A stretch of DNA of 64,000 nucleotides from CAIRDP01 sp037138335. GTDB taxonomy: Bacteria > Bacteroidota > Bacteroidia > Bacteroidales > FEN-979. Positions 43,727 to 52,567 of this stretch are shown here, piece after piece; the first letter of the stretch is position 1; the number at the start of each line of letters is the position of its first letter. The notes under the pieces were generated by a model. The model had not been told where the DNA came from and ran no database searches. It saw only the letters and a list, made by a program, of their open reading frames with translations. The DNA lies in NCBI GenBank assembly GCA_037138335.1, contig JBAXIO010000017.1:22228-86227 (forward strand). Direction: 5' to 3'. A program made the translations under genes and the position numbers.

Positions 43727-44708
43727 CGGGATAACCCTTTACCCCTGCCCTGTAAAAGCTGGTAAACCTTAGCTTATAATATAACCCGCTGGCATTCGTA
43801 ATTATATATGCCCGGTTAGTCTTCACGGTATAGGCATCGGCCGTAAAACTATATACTTTCCAGTCATATCCTATTGCATCGAGGGCGCTGGTATAATTCA
43901 AGGTCCTTGCCAGGCTTAAGTCGATTGAAGAAAAGGGATGAACAGTATCTACAGCCACCCTGACCCCAATGGAGTTTGAAAGAACACCTGTGACAAGGTA
44001 AGGATATGCAGCGCCGGCATCGGTAAAGAGCAGGGTCGTATATTGCGTAAATAAAAGGTCATACCTGGTTTTATGAGGTTCCAGCGGCAGAACCATACCC
44101 CCGGCCCGAATCCCAAAATACATATAATTGACTGATTGGTCTTTCGGGACCGAGGCCCGGCTTATGCTCCCTCCATTGATACCGGTATACCTGAAGTAAT
44201 AAATTCCGTGTTTAAGGCTGTCGAAAACAACCTGCCTTAATCCAAGGTGAATACCTGCAGTATCCCTGCCAAGGTCAAGCGCCCAAACATGGCCGTTGGA
44301 TATGGTATCCCCCCTGACAATAACAAACCACTGCCCTGTGGCGATGGAATCAGGATCCCCGTCTGATTTGTCGAATTTCCACCTGGCACCTGAAGTATCT
44401 ATGGCACCCCCGAATGACTGCATGCCCATATCGGCAATCCGCATGAAATCGGCGGTATTGAGAATAATATGGTAACCTGAAGGGCTGCAGTCAAAACCCA
44501 GGTCGCTTGCTGTTCGTTCATTGGTGGAAGTAACCAGGCCGGAATCCAGCCTGAAATAGACCTGGTATTTATAGGACGCCGTCATTGCAATGGTGTCGAC
44601 CAGCACATTACCCCTTTCAGGAAGAGGCACTATGGAATCCTTTTTAAAACAGGAATTCAGGGTGCAGGCCAGGGCCACGATCAATATGGGGAAAGGCAGT
44701 CTTGTCAT
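43704..44708 (-). CDS. HmuY-like lipoprotein
   Basis: 334 residues. The lipoprotein Cys is C20 (LIVALACTLNSCFKK). Beta-rich repeats with FDKSDGDPDSIATGQWF, TDAGAAYPYLVTGVLSN and SALDAIGYDWKVY fit the HmuY family of Bacteroidota heme-binding proteins. It shares the last two blocks with the T9SS-sorted protein upstream (YPVTGVLNN, SVGYDWKE). The gene starts inside the stop of the TonB receptor (ATGA), so all three form one operon. The ligand is likely heme or another tetrapyrrole, by family. Confidence 0.75.
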   Translation of the reverse strand: MTRLPFPILIVALACTLNSCFKKDSIVPLPERGNVLVDTIAMTASYKYQVYFRLDSGLVTSTNERTASDLGFDCSPSGYHIILNTADFMRIADMGMQSFGGAIDTSGARWKFDKSDGDPDSIATGQWFVIVRGDTISNGHVWALDLGRDTAGIHLGLRQVVFDSLKHGIYYFRYTGINGGSISRASVPKDQSVNYMYFGIRAGGMVLPLEPHKTRYDLLFTQYTTLLFTDAGAAYPYLVTGVLSNSIGVRVAVDTVHPFSSIDLSLARTLNYTSALDAIGYDWKVYSFTADAYTVKTNRAYIITNASGLYYKLRFTSFYRAGVKGYPVIETQRL

Positions 44709-46936
44709 TTGTATTTATTAAAAGTGAAGCCGAATTTTACAAAGAAGGTCCTTCCCCAGCCGATGTTCATCGCATCCCCTCCCGAGCCATGGGTCCCAAC
44801 CATGCCACTTGCAGGAACCGTCGTAACATTGAACATGTTCTTAACCCCTGCCGAAAGCCTTATACGGTTCTCCCAGAAGCTTTTGGCTGCAGTGATATCC
44901 ATCAGATTATATGGGTCCACATATCCCCAGTCAAGGTTTTTATCGTTAAACACAACCTGGGGTGCCATTCCTGTGTACTTGTAAAACAACGAAAAAGTGA
45001 GCTCCGGCCTTGCTATGGTATAGCTTGCCGTTAAACTCAGTTCAGTGAGCCATCGCATGGGGCCGGGCGAGGTTCCTTCATCCAGGCTTCCGGTAACTCC
45101 CGTTTCAGAAACCGACAATTGAAGCCTGAGTGCCGGGTACAGGCTGAACCCAAGTCCGGCTGAGCCTCCCGTGGTCTTGAATTTACTGAGATTAACATAA
45201 GTATACTGAGTTGGTGTAACACCTGTAGGGGCCAGAAGAATGACATTATTTATCAGGTTATAAAACCCGCCGAGCTCAAGATTAAAGACTGTCTTTTTCT
45301 TTTCTGACATCAGGTTTATACCCAGGGTGAAGTTATTCGACTGCTCTGCTTTAAGATCCGGGTTACCTATAACATCATGGTTTACATCCTGGAAGTTCAG
45401 GTAAAGTTCTTTTATATCAGGAGCCCTGAATCCCCTCGCATATGAAAACCTGAGGTTCCATTCCGGCGACATGTCCCATTTAGTGCTCAGGGCATATACG
45501 ACAGGGGCATCATACTTTGTATTGTAAATAAACCGGACCCCAGGCTGAATCGACAGCGATTTGACCGGCTCATACTTAAGGCTGAAGAATGCAGCATAGT
45601 CGCCTATCTGCTGGCTGTGCCCGAGAATCCTCTTCCCGGTACCTGTTTCATAGTCGAGGTCAATTCCGGTCTGGTAATTGATTTTATGCCCTACGTTGTT
45701 TGCCGCAAACGCTCCCCTCCCGGTCCATGACACTATGGATGAGGTATCGCGTCCATCGGAATTGGTTATCGGGATCTTTTCAAGTGTTGTCAGCTCCATA
45801 TCGTATTGCTGCTTCCGCCTCTCATAAAAAGAATAGGATGCCATCAGGTTAATGAATTTGCTGCGGGGCAGTTTGACCGATGCTTCGGCCCTGCCTGAAT
45901 ACCTGATAGTAGTAAAATAGTTGTCAAGTGCGTTTATATAGTAAACAGGCTGCAATGCCCCTTTGTCTTCCAGCAATTCATTGAAATAATCGCCTCCCAG
46001 CTTAAGTTTCAGCATACCCGATGTATAAGTATAGTATCCGTCGAAGAAGTACTGCCTCCTTGGCTTAAAAGCCTTGGACCGGCTGGTGTCGGTTGATGAG
46101 TAGCCCGGTGAGAAATTTCTTCCTCCGTCTATCATAAAACCATGCTTCCTGAGACAGGCCGACACAGTGGCGTCAAAATTGAAGACTCCAACCGTTTCAT
46201 AATAAGTGTTTGCCGTTGTGTTTAGAAGGGAAGTCTTATTTTCTTTTGTAATCAGGTTAATAACACCGGCAAGGGCATTACTCCCATAGATGACCGACAT
46301 GGGGCCTTCAATAAGTTCAACATGGTCAACATTGTTTAGGTTGATCTGGTTCAGGTCGAAATTCCCGTTCATCCTGCCGATCATTGGAACCCCATCCTGC
46401 AGGAATTTGACATTCTGGCCTGATAAGCCCTGTATTTTAAGACTGGTCCCGAGAACGCCGTCCTGGGTGACCTGCATGCCCGACTGGTTTCTGAGCAAAT
46501 CAGCCATATTTGTCGCAGCCTGCATCTCGATTTGCCTGGAATTTATGACTTCAATAAGGTAAATCGACTTGTCGGCTTTTTCTGGTGTATACTGGGCTGT
46601 AACTACTATTTCATTCATTCTCATTGTTGATGGTTCAAGGCGGATCTCGAGAGATTGCCCGGGGCGTATAGTGTCTTTACAGCTTAGATACCCCATAAAA
46701 CTAATGACAATCTTTGAAGGCTCCTGAACCTCGTTTGTAACTGTTCCCTCAATAGAGGTCAGGGTATACAGTGATTTCTTTGTTTTGAGCCCTTCGAAAC
46801 ATACATGGGCGTATGCAATCGGCTCGGAATTCTTCTTGTCGATGACCTTAATAAACGCCTTCTGGCCATTAGCTTGTGCTATGGCCAGAAGGCTGATTAT
46901 TAATCCAATCAGGAGGCTGAAAGGGCCTTTTCCCAT
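44705..46936 (-). CDS. TonB-dependent outer-membrane receptor (HmuR/BtuB-like)
   Basis: 743 residues with a signal peptide (LIGLIISLLAIAQANGQ) and a carboxypeptidase-regulatory-like domain at about 25-105 (AYAHVCFEGLKTKKSLY). The plug has NEIVVTAQYTPEKAD, NMADLLRNQSGMQVTQDG and VELIEGPMSVIYGSNALAGVINLIT, followed by a 22-strand barrel ending in FFVKFGFTFN. It imports a chelated metal complex with energy from TonB. Two HmuY-like genes flank it in the operon, so heme is the best guess; a corrinoid cannot be excluded. Confidence 0.9.
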   Translation of the reverse strand: MGKGPFSLLIGLIISLLAIAQANGQKAFIKVIDKKNSEPIAYAHVCFEGLKTKKSLYTLTSIEGTVTNEVQEPSKIVISFMGYLSCKDTIRPGQSLEIRLEPSTMRMNEIVVTAQYTPEKADKSIYLIEVINSRQIEMQAATNMADLLRNQSGMQVTQDGVLGTSLKIQGLSGQNVKFLQDGVPMIGRMNGNFDLNQINLNNVDHVELIEGPMSVIYGSNALAGVINLITKENKTSLLNTTANTYYETVGVFNFDATVSACLRKHGFMIDGGRNFSPGYSSTDTSRSKAFKPRRQYFFDGYYTYTSGMLKLKLGGDYFNELLEDKGALQPVYYINALDNYFTTIRYSGRAEASVKLPRSKFINLMASYSFYERRKQQYDMELTTLEKIPITNSDGRDTSSIVSWTGRGAFAANNVGHKINYQTGIDLDYETGTGKRILGHSQQIGDYAAFFSLKYEPVKSLSIQPGVRFIYNTKYDAPVVYALSTKWDMSPEWNLRFSYARGFRAPDIKELYLNFQDVNHDVIGNPDLKAEQSNNFTLGINLMSEKKKTVFNLELGGFYNLINNVILLAPTGVTPTQYTYVNLSKFKTTGGSAGLGFSLYPALRLQLSVSETGVTGSLDEGTSPGPMRWLTELSLTASYTIARPELTFSLFYKYTGMAPQVVFNDKNLDWGYVDPYNLMDITAAKSFWENRIRLSAGVKNMFNVTTVPASGMVGTHGSGGDAMNIGWGRTFFVKFGFTFNKYK

Positions 46937-46937
46937 A

Positions 46938-48218
46938 TTAACGGGTGATGATCACTTTCGTAACTGCTTTCGTTGCTGCAGTTGAAGCAGTCACGAAATA
47001 CACACCAGGGGTCAGCCCGGCAACATCAAGCGTAAACAGGTTAAGGCCCTCCATGAGCCTGCAAGGATGATCTGCACCAAGTTGTCTGCCCGACAGATCT
47101 GAAAGAACGATATGGATTTCGTCGCCGGTATTGCCGGAAACGAGAAGATGCATGGTTGTTGTGACCGGGTTGGGATATACTTTAACTGATAACCCGGACC
47201 GGTTCATTTCACTTATTCCGAAAGAGAGAGCTTTCTGCTTCGTGAAATTTATAACACCGGAAGTGCTTCCGGCAAAGTTTGTAAAATAAAGCTTGTAAAT
47301 ATCCTTGTTGGCCTGTCGTATAAAATAAACCAGGGAATCAACGATAGTGTAAGTGTATGTCTGGTTATTCAGTTCCTTCCAGTCGTAGCCGACAGAAGAT
47401 CTTAAAGAATCCCAGGAATTGACCTCATAATCATTGTAAGAGAGTGGAACAGGCTGAAATTTCTTGCTTTTGATCCCCTGGTTATTCAAAACCCCGGTGA
47501 CAGGGTAAGGAGTCCCGTTAGGCTGGATTGATATGTATCGAGTAAACACAATATCCCAATCAGCCAGGCTGGGCTGAAAATCAACTCTCCGGTTTGTTTC
47601 AAAAGAGAATCCGACAAAATCGGTACCCAGATCACCAGCCAGGTTCAACGTGTCGGTGTGCTCACCAGTGCCGTCAATATTTGCAAAGCGGAAATGATAA
47701 ATATCCTGTACCGAACGTTTGTTTTCTATCCACAGCTTTTTAAAGCTGCCATTACTGAGTTTTATGATAAACAAAGAGTCTGCAACGAGGTCATGGGTCA
47801 CATCATTGTATATTGCCCAGCCGTAATCGGGATGGCTCTTGGCATTGCGGGAAAAGGCCCCGTTTTCCCAGTTATTGGGGTCATTAAACATCCGGGCCCA
47901 ACTGTATAAACCGGCTGTATCCATGGTGGCCCATCCGCTGGTATCCGATTTGGGGTAAGTGTACAAAACAACACCCATCCCGTCATTGGTAAGGATGCTG
48001 GAACTGAATTTCTTTGTCCTGAAGGCAATGTCCCAGGAATTACGGGGCGAAGACAGTATTTTTCCATTGGCCATGCTGTAATAAATCTCATTGGCATAGG
48101 ATGCTCCCATAGTGACCGTGTCATTAACCAATGAACCCTGCGCCCTGATTGAATTGTTAAAAAGAAAAGATGAGGAACTAATTATAAGTACTGCAAAAAA
48201 GTAAATGCTCTTTTTCAT
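46938..48218 (-). CDS. HmuY-like secreted protein with type IX sorting domain
   Basis: 426 residues with a signal peptide (IYFFAVLIISSSSFLFNN). Residues of about 30-320 resemble the HmuY-like lipoprotein downstream (YPVTGVLNNQGI, SVGYDWKEL, IYKLYFTNF). The last 80 residues form a T9SS CTD: VKVYPNPVTTTMHLLVSG, IHIVLSDLSGRQL, then GLTPGVYFVTA ending in basic VTKVIITR. It should be exported by T9SS and bound to or released from the cell surface. It is the first of the three operon genes, 1 bp ahead of the receptor. Confidence 0.82.
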   Translation of the reverse strand: MKKSIYFFAVLIISSSSFLFNNSIRAQGSLVNDTVTMGASYANEIYYSMANGKILSSPRNSWDIAFRTKKFSSSILTNDGMGVVLYTYPKSDTSGWATMDTAGLYSWARMFNDPNNWENGAFSRNAKSHPDYGWAIYNDVTHDLVADSLFIIKLSNGSFKKLWIENKRSVQDIYHFRFANIDGTGEHTDTLNLAGDLGTDFVGFSFETNRRVDFQPSLADWDIVFTRYISIQPNGTPYPVTGVLNNQGIKSKKFQPVPLSYNDYEVNSWDSLRSSVGYDWKELNNQTYTYTIVDSLVYFIRQANKDIYKLYFTNFAGSTSGVINFTKQKALSFGISEMNRSGLSVKVYPNPVTTTMHLLVSGNTGDEIHIVLSDLSGRQLGADHPCRLMEGLNLFTLDVAGLTPGVYFVTASTAATKAVTKVIITR

Positions 48219-48374
48219 TTTAAAATTATATTAAGCTTAAAAACTGGAATTGGAATCTTAATGCTGTTGACTGCGGATGAGATCTCCCGGTTGACAGCCT
48301 GCTATTCACCGGCTAACAAGACGCAACCCTGGCATTACAATGTCAGGCAGGCATGAAAAGCGGGTGAAACAGGA

Positions 48375-48743
48375 TTAAGAAAGAGGCGGAGCCCTGAGAC
48401 CGGAAGCAGCGAGATGTTCAAAACCCGGTCCCTTATAACAAAGGTCAATGGTGATAAAACCAGCTGTCCCGGAGCTATGGCGGAAAATTTCGACCGGCAG
48501 GATTGCCGATGAAAGGGTTGGGAATTTTTGAGGAAGATTGCTTTTAATCACAAGGTTCCCGTTTGAAAGGATCTTGGTGGCTTTTTCAACATCACGTTTG
48601 ATCCCAACGAACTGGGGGATCAGGGGTTTTCCCCAAATCTTATACTGGTGGAAATTGATGATGGACCCGAAAACAATGATAGCAATAGCCAGGCTGTGGA
48701 ACAGGATTGAAAGAATTTTAATATTCCGGCGGCTGGCTGGCAT
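48375..48743 (-). CDS. 122-residue hypothetical membrane-anchored protein
   Basis: One membrane helix at about 10-27 (ILFHSLAIAIIVFGSII), followed by a soluble part with KPLIPQFVGIKRDVEKATK and ending GLRAPPLS. I do not recognise a family. It is the only long frame in the region and has a TAnnTTTG element 26 bp before its ATG, which supports expression. It lies on the same strand, 156 bp ahead of the HmuY-like/TonB operon, so a link to that uptake system is plausible. No domain supports a specific role. Confidence 0.45.
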   Translation of the reverse strand: MPASRRNIKILSILFHSLAIAIIVFGSIINFHQYKIWGKPLIPQFVGIKRDVEKATKILSNGNLVIKSNLPQKFPTLSSAILPVEIFRHSSGTAGFITIDLCYKGPGFEHLAASGLRAPPLS

Positions 48744-48768
48744 CTATTGATAATTATTTAACAGGCCG

Positions 48769-48776
48769 CAAAGCTA
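48769..48776 (-). promoter_or_regulatory. Promoter -7 element for the 122-residue gene / uptake operon
   Basis: TAGCTTTG on the minus strand matches TAnnTTTG, with a TTTG 16 nt further upstream (48793-48796) as a possible -33 element. Confidence 0.45.
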
Positions 48777-48911
48777 ATTAAAAAAATAAATACAAAATCT
48801 CCTCTGATGATAAAAACTTATAAACACTTTATGAAAAAATGAATTTCAGGATACGTCATATGATGGTTCATAAATATTTGCATTGGAATTTTCATGTTTC
48901 AGATAGGATTC

Positions 48912-48919
48912 TATCTTTG
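48912..48919 (+). promoter_or_regulatory. Promoter -7 element for the FkbM methyltransferase
   Basis: TATCTTTG is a full match to TAnnTTTG, 43 bp before the start at 48963. It decides against the more upstream in-frame start at 48894. Confidence 0.5.
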
Positions 48920-48962
48920 CACTTTAAAATTATTCAAGTCTTTTTTTATCAATCTTCTTCAC

Positions 48963-49754
48963 ATGAATAAAATCCGGACTTTCCTGAGATATGTAGCAGA
49001 TTATCTTAAGTTTGGTGAGTTTTATTTTTTGTTGACCTCTATCCTGTATGTTATAAACGGGAAAGCAAATCCGCCAAAACGTATTTATAAAAGCAGCCTG
49101 GGTACATTCGAAACACGCAAGGGTACGCTTGATTTCCAGTTCCTGAATTTTGCATATGAATGGAATGTGAAAAGGTTTGTTCTGCAGCATTACCGCGATT
49201 ATAACCTTTTCTTTGATATCGGGGCAAATGTGGGAACATACAGCTTCCTGCTTGCGCGAAAAGGGATCCCATGCCATGCGTTTGAGCCTATTAAAGAAAA
49301 TTGTGAATCCATCGTCCGGAATATTGAAAGGAATGGTCTTAAAGAGATGATCACCGCCCATCAGTATGGACTTGGTTCAAAAACATCCGAAGAAGATTTT
49401 ATTTTTGAATCCAGGAATACCGGCGCATCACATCTCGCTTCAATTCATACCGATTATGTCGAAACCAGGGGAGAGACCTGGACTATTGTGAAAGCTGAGA
49501 TCAAAACCCTTGATTCAGTATTATCAACCATTAAATACACCGATGAAGATAAGATCCTGATTAAGATCGATGCCGAAGGCATGGAGATCGATGTTCTCCT
49601 GGGTGGCAGGGAGTTTATAAAGAAACATCCGCACTTTCTGATCGTGATGGAATCGAAGCATTCGGGCGCCTTACGGATAAAAGAGTACCTGAAAACGGTT
49701 GGGAATTTTATCTATCTCGAGGTTGATACCGAGAACCTGGCGATAATGAAATAA
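48963..49754 (+). CDS. FkbM-family SAM-dependent methyltransferase
   Basis: 263 residues from ATG 48963. The SAM-binding loop FFDIGANVGTYSFLLARKG and the following HAFEPIKENCESIVRNIERN mark an FkbM-type class I methyltransferase. Later blocks include DKILIKIDAEGMEIDVLLG. Such enzymes methylate hydroxyl groups of glycans, lipids or natural products. It stands alone with its own promoter, so the acceptor is unknown. Confidence 0.88.
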   Translation: MNKIRTFLRYVADYLKFGEFYFLLTSILYVINGKANPPKRIYKSSLGTFETRKGTLDFQFLNFAYEWNVKRFVLQHYRDYNLFFDIGANVGTYSFLLARKGIPCHAFEPIKENCESIVRNIERNGLKEMITAHQYGLGSKTSEEDFIFESRNTGASHLASIHTDYVETRGETWTIVKAEIKTLDSVLSTIKYTDEDKILIKIDAEGMEIDVLLGGREFIKKHPHFLIVMESKHSGALRIKEYLKTVGNFIYLEVDTENLAIMK

Positions 49755-49823
49755 CCCGGGTCTTTTTACCCAGTTTTCCCTCTTTTAGCTAAATTAAACA
49801 GGATTGCAGGATAATAGGTCTAT

Positions 49824-50663
49824 ATGCTCATGCCGTTAAAGGAATTTGAAATATCAACCGGTCAAGGGCAGGCGTTTCATGCCTGCGAATGGTCCCCGGC
49901 AGGAGTACCCAAGGCAATGATCCTGCTAATCCATGGTTTGAGTGACCATGCCGGCAGGTACCATCATGTGGGATTTTATTTTGCATCATCCGGTTACGTA
50001 TTGATTATACCTGACCTTCGCGGGCATGGAAAGTCTTTCGGTAAGAGAGGCCATTTCGCTTCATATAAAACGATCATGGATGATATCAGCCTGTTCATAA
50101 AAGAAGCAGGAACCCGGCATCCTCGTTTACCTCTTGTTTTATATGGCCACAGCATGGGCGGGAACCTTGTGTTAAACTACCTCATCAGGTACAGACCAAA
50201 CGTGGCCGGCGCTGTCGTTACAAGCCCCTGGCTGAAATTGACGCTCAAACCACCATGGTACAAAGTCATGCTGGCAAGGCTGGTAAACATGGTATTCCCT
50301 TCAATGACCCAGGCGGATGGATTGAATCCATATTATTTAAGCCACGACATTGAAGTTGCAAGGGCCTATATTGCCGACCCTCTGGTTCACAGCCGGATAT
50401 CGGTAAGGACCTTTCTTGAGATTTCAAATGCAGGTGAATATGCTCTATCCAATGCCGGCAAAGTTGACTGTCCACTCCTGTTGATGCATGGGACAGATGA
50501 TTCCCTGACTTCTTTTTCAGCCAGCCGGGAATTTTCAGGCAAAGTGACTGCCCCTCATACCTTCAAGGCCTGGGACGGGTTTTTCCACGAACTCCATAAT
50601 GAAACCGGGAAAGAAGCCTTACTTGGTTTTATAAAGGAATGGATTGACTCGGTGACTAGCTGA
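49824..50663 (+). CDS. Alpha/beta hydrolase, monoacylglycerol-lipase-like
   Basis: 279 residues. Oxyanion motif LLIHGLSDHAGRY, nucleophile Ser in LYGHSMGGN near 111, acid Asp in LLMHGTDDSLTSF, and catalytic His in WDGFFHELHNETG. The layout fits the lysophospholipase/monoacylglycerol lipase group (Hydrolase_4). No signal peptide is seen, so it is cytoplasmic. It is the last chromosomal gene before the integrated element. Confidence 0.9.
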   Translation: MLMPLKEFEISTGQGQAFHACEWSPAGVPKAMILLIHGLSDHAGRYHHVGFYFASSGYVLIIPDLRGHGKSFGKRGHFASYKTIMDDISLFIKEAGTRHPRLPLVLYGHSMGGNLVLNYLIRYRPNVAGAVVTSPWLKLTLKPPWYKVMLARLVNMVFPSMTQADGLNPYYLSHDIEVARAYIADPLVHSRISVRTFLEISNAGEYALSNAGKVDCPLLLMHGTDDSLTSFSASREFSGKVTAPHTFKAWDGFFHELHNETGKEALLGFIKEWIDSVTS

Positions 50664-50750
50664 AGGTCCAGGCACTCTGATTTATCCGTCGAGTATTCTT
50701 TAACAAGGTTATATCAGCCATTGTATGTACATTTGTGTGCACAAAAAAAA

Positions 50751-50780
50751 AGCCACCTACATTCTTATCTGTAAGTGGCT
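50751..50780 (-). terminator. Intrinsic terminator downstream of the truncated tRNA-Arg
   Basis: An 11-bp stem with one mismatch, AGCCACCTACA against TGTAAGTGGCT, with an 8-nt loop. On the minus strand it is followed by a run of T (the A-run at 50743-50750), in the right direction for the tRNA. On the plus strand it is followed by GTTTTT, so it may also stop the hydrolase transcript. Confidence 0.75.
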
Positions 50781-50789
50781 GTTTTTCAG

Positions 50790-50834
50790 TGACCCCGACA
50801 GGATTCAAACCTGTAACCTTCTGATCCGTAGTCA
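50790..50834 (-). tRNA. 3' half of tRNA-Arg(ACG); attachment site remnant
   Basis: The minus strand reads the anticodon loop CTACGGA (anticodon ACG), its 3' stem TCAGA, variable loop, T-arm ACAGG-TTTGAAT-CCTGT and the 3' acceptor strand CGGGGTC plus discriminator A; no CCA is encoded. The 5' acceptor, D-arm and most of the 5' anticodon strand are missing and replaced by AT-rich DNA leading to an integrase gene. This is the hallmark of tyrosine recombinase insertion in the anticodon region. The piece is followed by a native terminator, so it marks the host side of the junction. Confidence 0.8.
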
Positions 50835-50877
50835 TAATTTTACGACTTTTTTATTTTTTGTAGAATTTTTAAAAATA

Positions 50878-50898
50878 TTGTATTAATCAGTAATACAA
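50878..50898. promoter_or_regulatory. Perfect palindrome upstream of the integrase
   Basis: TTGTATTA and TAATACAA flank 5 bp (atcag). A second, imperfect site of the same TTGT...ACAA kind lies at 50914-50931. Both are between the tRNA remnant and the integrase, so they are candidate arm-type or repressor sites. The 326-bp gap 50664-50990 otherwise holds only the terminator, the tRNA remnant and the integrase promoter. Confidence 0.5.
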
Positions 50899-50952
50899 GC
50901 TATTAAAACAATGTTGTTAATAATATTACAAATCAACTTTTGTGATATTTCG

Positions 50953-50960
50953 TATATTTG
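50953..50960 (+). promoter_or_regulatory. Promoter -7 element for the integrase
   Basis: TATATTTG matches TAnnTTTG, 30 bp before ATG 50991. It overlaps the alternative TTG start at 50958, which argues for the downstream ATG. Confidence 0.45.
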
Positions 50961-50990
50961 CTTGAAAAATGCTTGAAAAATATTCCTGTT

Positions 50991-52322
50991 ATGAAAGCAA
51001 TCCAAAATCCAACCGTTTTATTAGTTCTCGGGAAAAAAGCAACAAAAGACGGACGTTACCCAATCTATCTTCGGGTAATCTATCAACGGAAATCCTGGCA
51101 GGCAGTAATGAAATATCCGTCAAGGGATGAACCTGAAATGGCTGGTTTGGCCGGGAAATCAATCCAACTGTCAAAGAAAGATTTTGACAATGCAATGAGT
51201 ATAAAACCTAATGGCGTTAAAAACAAGATCATTAACACAATCTTTTCCGGATTCAAAACAAAGGGCGATGATGTAATTAAAAATCTTAAGCCTTTCACGT
51301 TTGAAGGCTTTGAAACTGAATATTTTTCCAAACCCAAGGATAAAGATGATCTGTTTTCGGCATTGGAAGTCGCAGCTGGGAATATCAGGAAGGACGGACG
51401 CATAAGTACTGCTGTTGCCTATGAATGCACTCTAAGGTCTCTGAAAGAGTTTACAGCCAAAGAAAAATTCCCTTTCGAGAATGTCACAGTAAAGTTTCTG
51501 AAAGATTACGAAGGTTGGATGCTCACCCCCAAAGTGATTGAATGGAAAACAAAATCGGGCAAGACCAAATCCCGCACGAAAGTGAACGGACGTACCACCG
51601 TCGGTATCTATCTCCGGAATGTCCGCACGGTGTTTAACCTGGTTAAGCCGGTAGGCGTGCTTTATCCCTTTGGAAAGTCAAAGCAAGGACTCTATTCCAT
51701 CCCCAAAGGCAAGAACACCAAAAAGGCCTTAACCCAGGCCGATGTTGCGAAGATCGCCTCCTACCCTGCCGCCAAAGGAACCATTGAGCAAATGAGCCGC
51801 GATTACTGGCTGTTCAGTTATCTCTGCAACGGCATCAACATAAAAGACATGGCCCGCCTGAAGTACGCGAATATCAAGGGGGAAAAGATCACCCTGATCA
51901 GGGCAAAAACGGCCGAATCGGTCGATGAGGAAACAACCATCGATATCATGATTACCAAACAAATCGGCCGAATTATCGACCTCCACGGCAATAAACCCGG
52001 AACCAGCGATCAGTATATATTTCCCATCCTTACCAAAGACATGACTCCCGTCGATGAATACCGGGCCATTCAGCAGGCGGTGCAAACGATCAATAAAAAC
52101 ATGACGAACATCTGCAATGAGCTTAAGATCGCCCGGGCAACTACCTACACCGCCCGGCACAGCTTTGCCACGGTATTAAAACGATCAGGAGCCTCGGTCG
52201 AGTTTATCAGTGAATCCCTGGGTCATCGAAATAAGCAAACTACTCAGAATTACCTGGCCAATTTCGAGGATGAAGAAAAGAAGAAATGGGCCAATATGTT
52301 ACTGCCCGAAACCGATATTTAA
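50991..52322 (+). CDS. Tyrosine recombinase (integrase) of the element
   Basis: 443 residues from ATG 50991. The N-terminal arm-binding domain (LLVLGKKATKDGRYPIYLRV) and SAM-like core-binding domain (YECTLRSLKEFTAKEKF) precede a catalytic domain with TARHSFAT, LGHRNKQTTQNYLANF (the H, R and nucleophile Tyr). The first catalytic Arg position reads Asn in YLCNGINIKDMARL; IntDOT of CTnDOT likewise lacks that Arg. It carries out site-specific integration at the adjacent tRNA-Arg site. It is encoded next to the attachment site, reading away from it. Confidence 0.9.
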   Translation: MKAIQNPTVLLVLGKKATKDGRYPIYLRVIYQRKSWQAVMKYPSRDEPEMAGLAGKSIQLSKKDFDNAMSIKPNGVKNKIINTIFSGFKTKGDDVIKNLKPFTFEGFETEYFSKPKDKDDLFSALEVAAGNIRKDGRISTAVAYECTLRSLKEFTAKEKFPFENVTVKFLKDYEGWMLTPKVIEWKTKSGKTKSRTKVNGRTTVGIYLRNVRTVFNLVKPVGVLYPFGKSKQGLYSIPKGKNTKKALTQADVAKIASYPAAKGTIEQMSRDYWLFSYLCNGINIKDMARLKYANIKGEKITLIRAKTAESVDEETTIDIMITKQIGRIIDLHGNKPGTSDQYIFPILTKDMTPVDEYRAIQQAVQTINKNMTNICNELKIARATTYTARHSFATVLKRSGASVEFISESLGHRNKQTTQNYLANFEDEEKKKWANMLLPETDI

Positions 52323-52498
52323 GAATTCCCGTTAAAACCTTCCATCCGTCTTCCGGCGATTAACAACCTTTCATATGTTAATAACCCTACCAAAGTGGTT
52401 ATCTCCAATACGGTAATGATTATTTTTTAGGGTGCTATATTGTTGAAAACATAAAGAAGAATAATTTTTATCAACAGATAGTCCTCGATCTTTCATTA

Positions 52499-52506
52499 TA
52501 ATTTTG
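52499..52506 (+). promoter_or_regulatory. Promoter -7 element for the 278-residue element gene
   Basis: TAATTTTG matches TAnnTTTG. It lies 17 bp before a possible ATG at 52523 and 62 bp before ATG 52568; the latter is preferred because the former would leave a leader of only about 10 nt. Confidence 0.4.
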
Positions 52507-52567
52507 TTTGTTTCCCCTTTTCATGGGGTTGGTCACCTTGGCCGGAATAAACAAATCCATTCTTGTT

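Noticed and set aside
48219..48374. Cobalamin or other riboswitch ahead of the TonB operon
   Set aside because: No B12-box-like sequence or conserved riboswitch core could be seen on the minus strand.
50790..50900. Complete tRNA-Arg gene
   Set aside because: Only the anticodon loop to the 3' end is present; the upstream side has no D-arm or 5' acceptor strand.
52508..52567. Longer N-terminus for the 278-residue element protein
   Set aside because: A start here would follow the promoter element by only a few bases; ATG 52568 is preferred, though ATG 52523 is not excluded.
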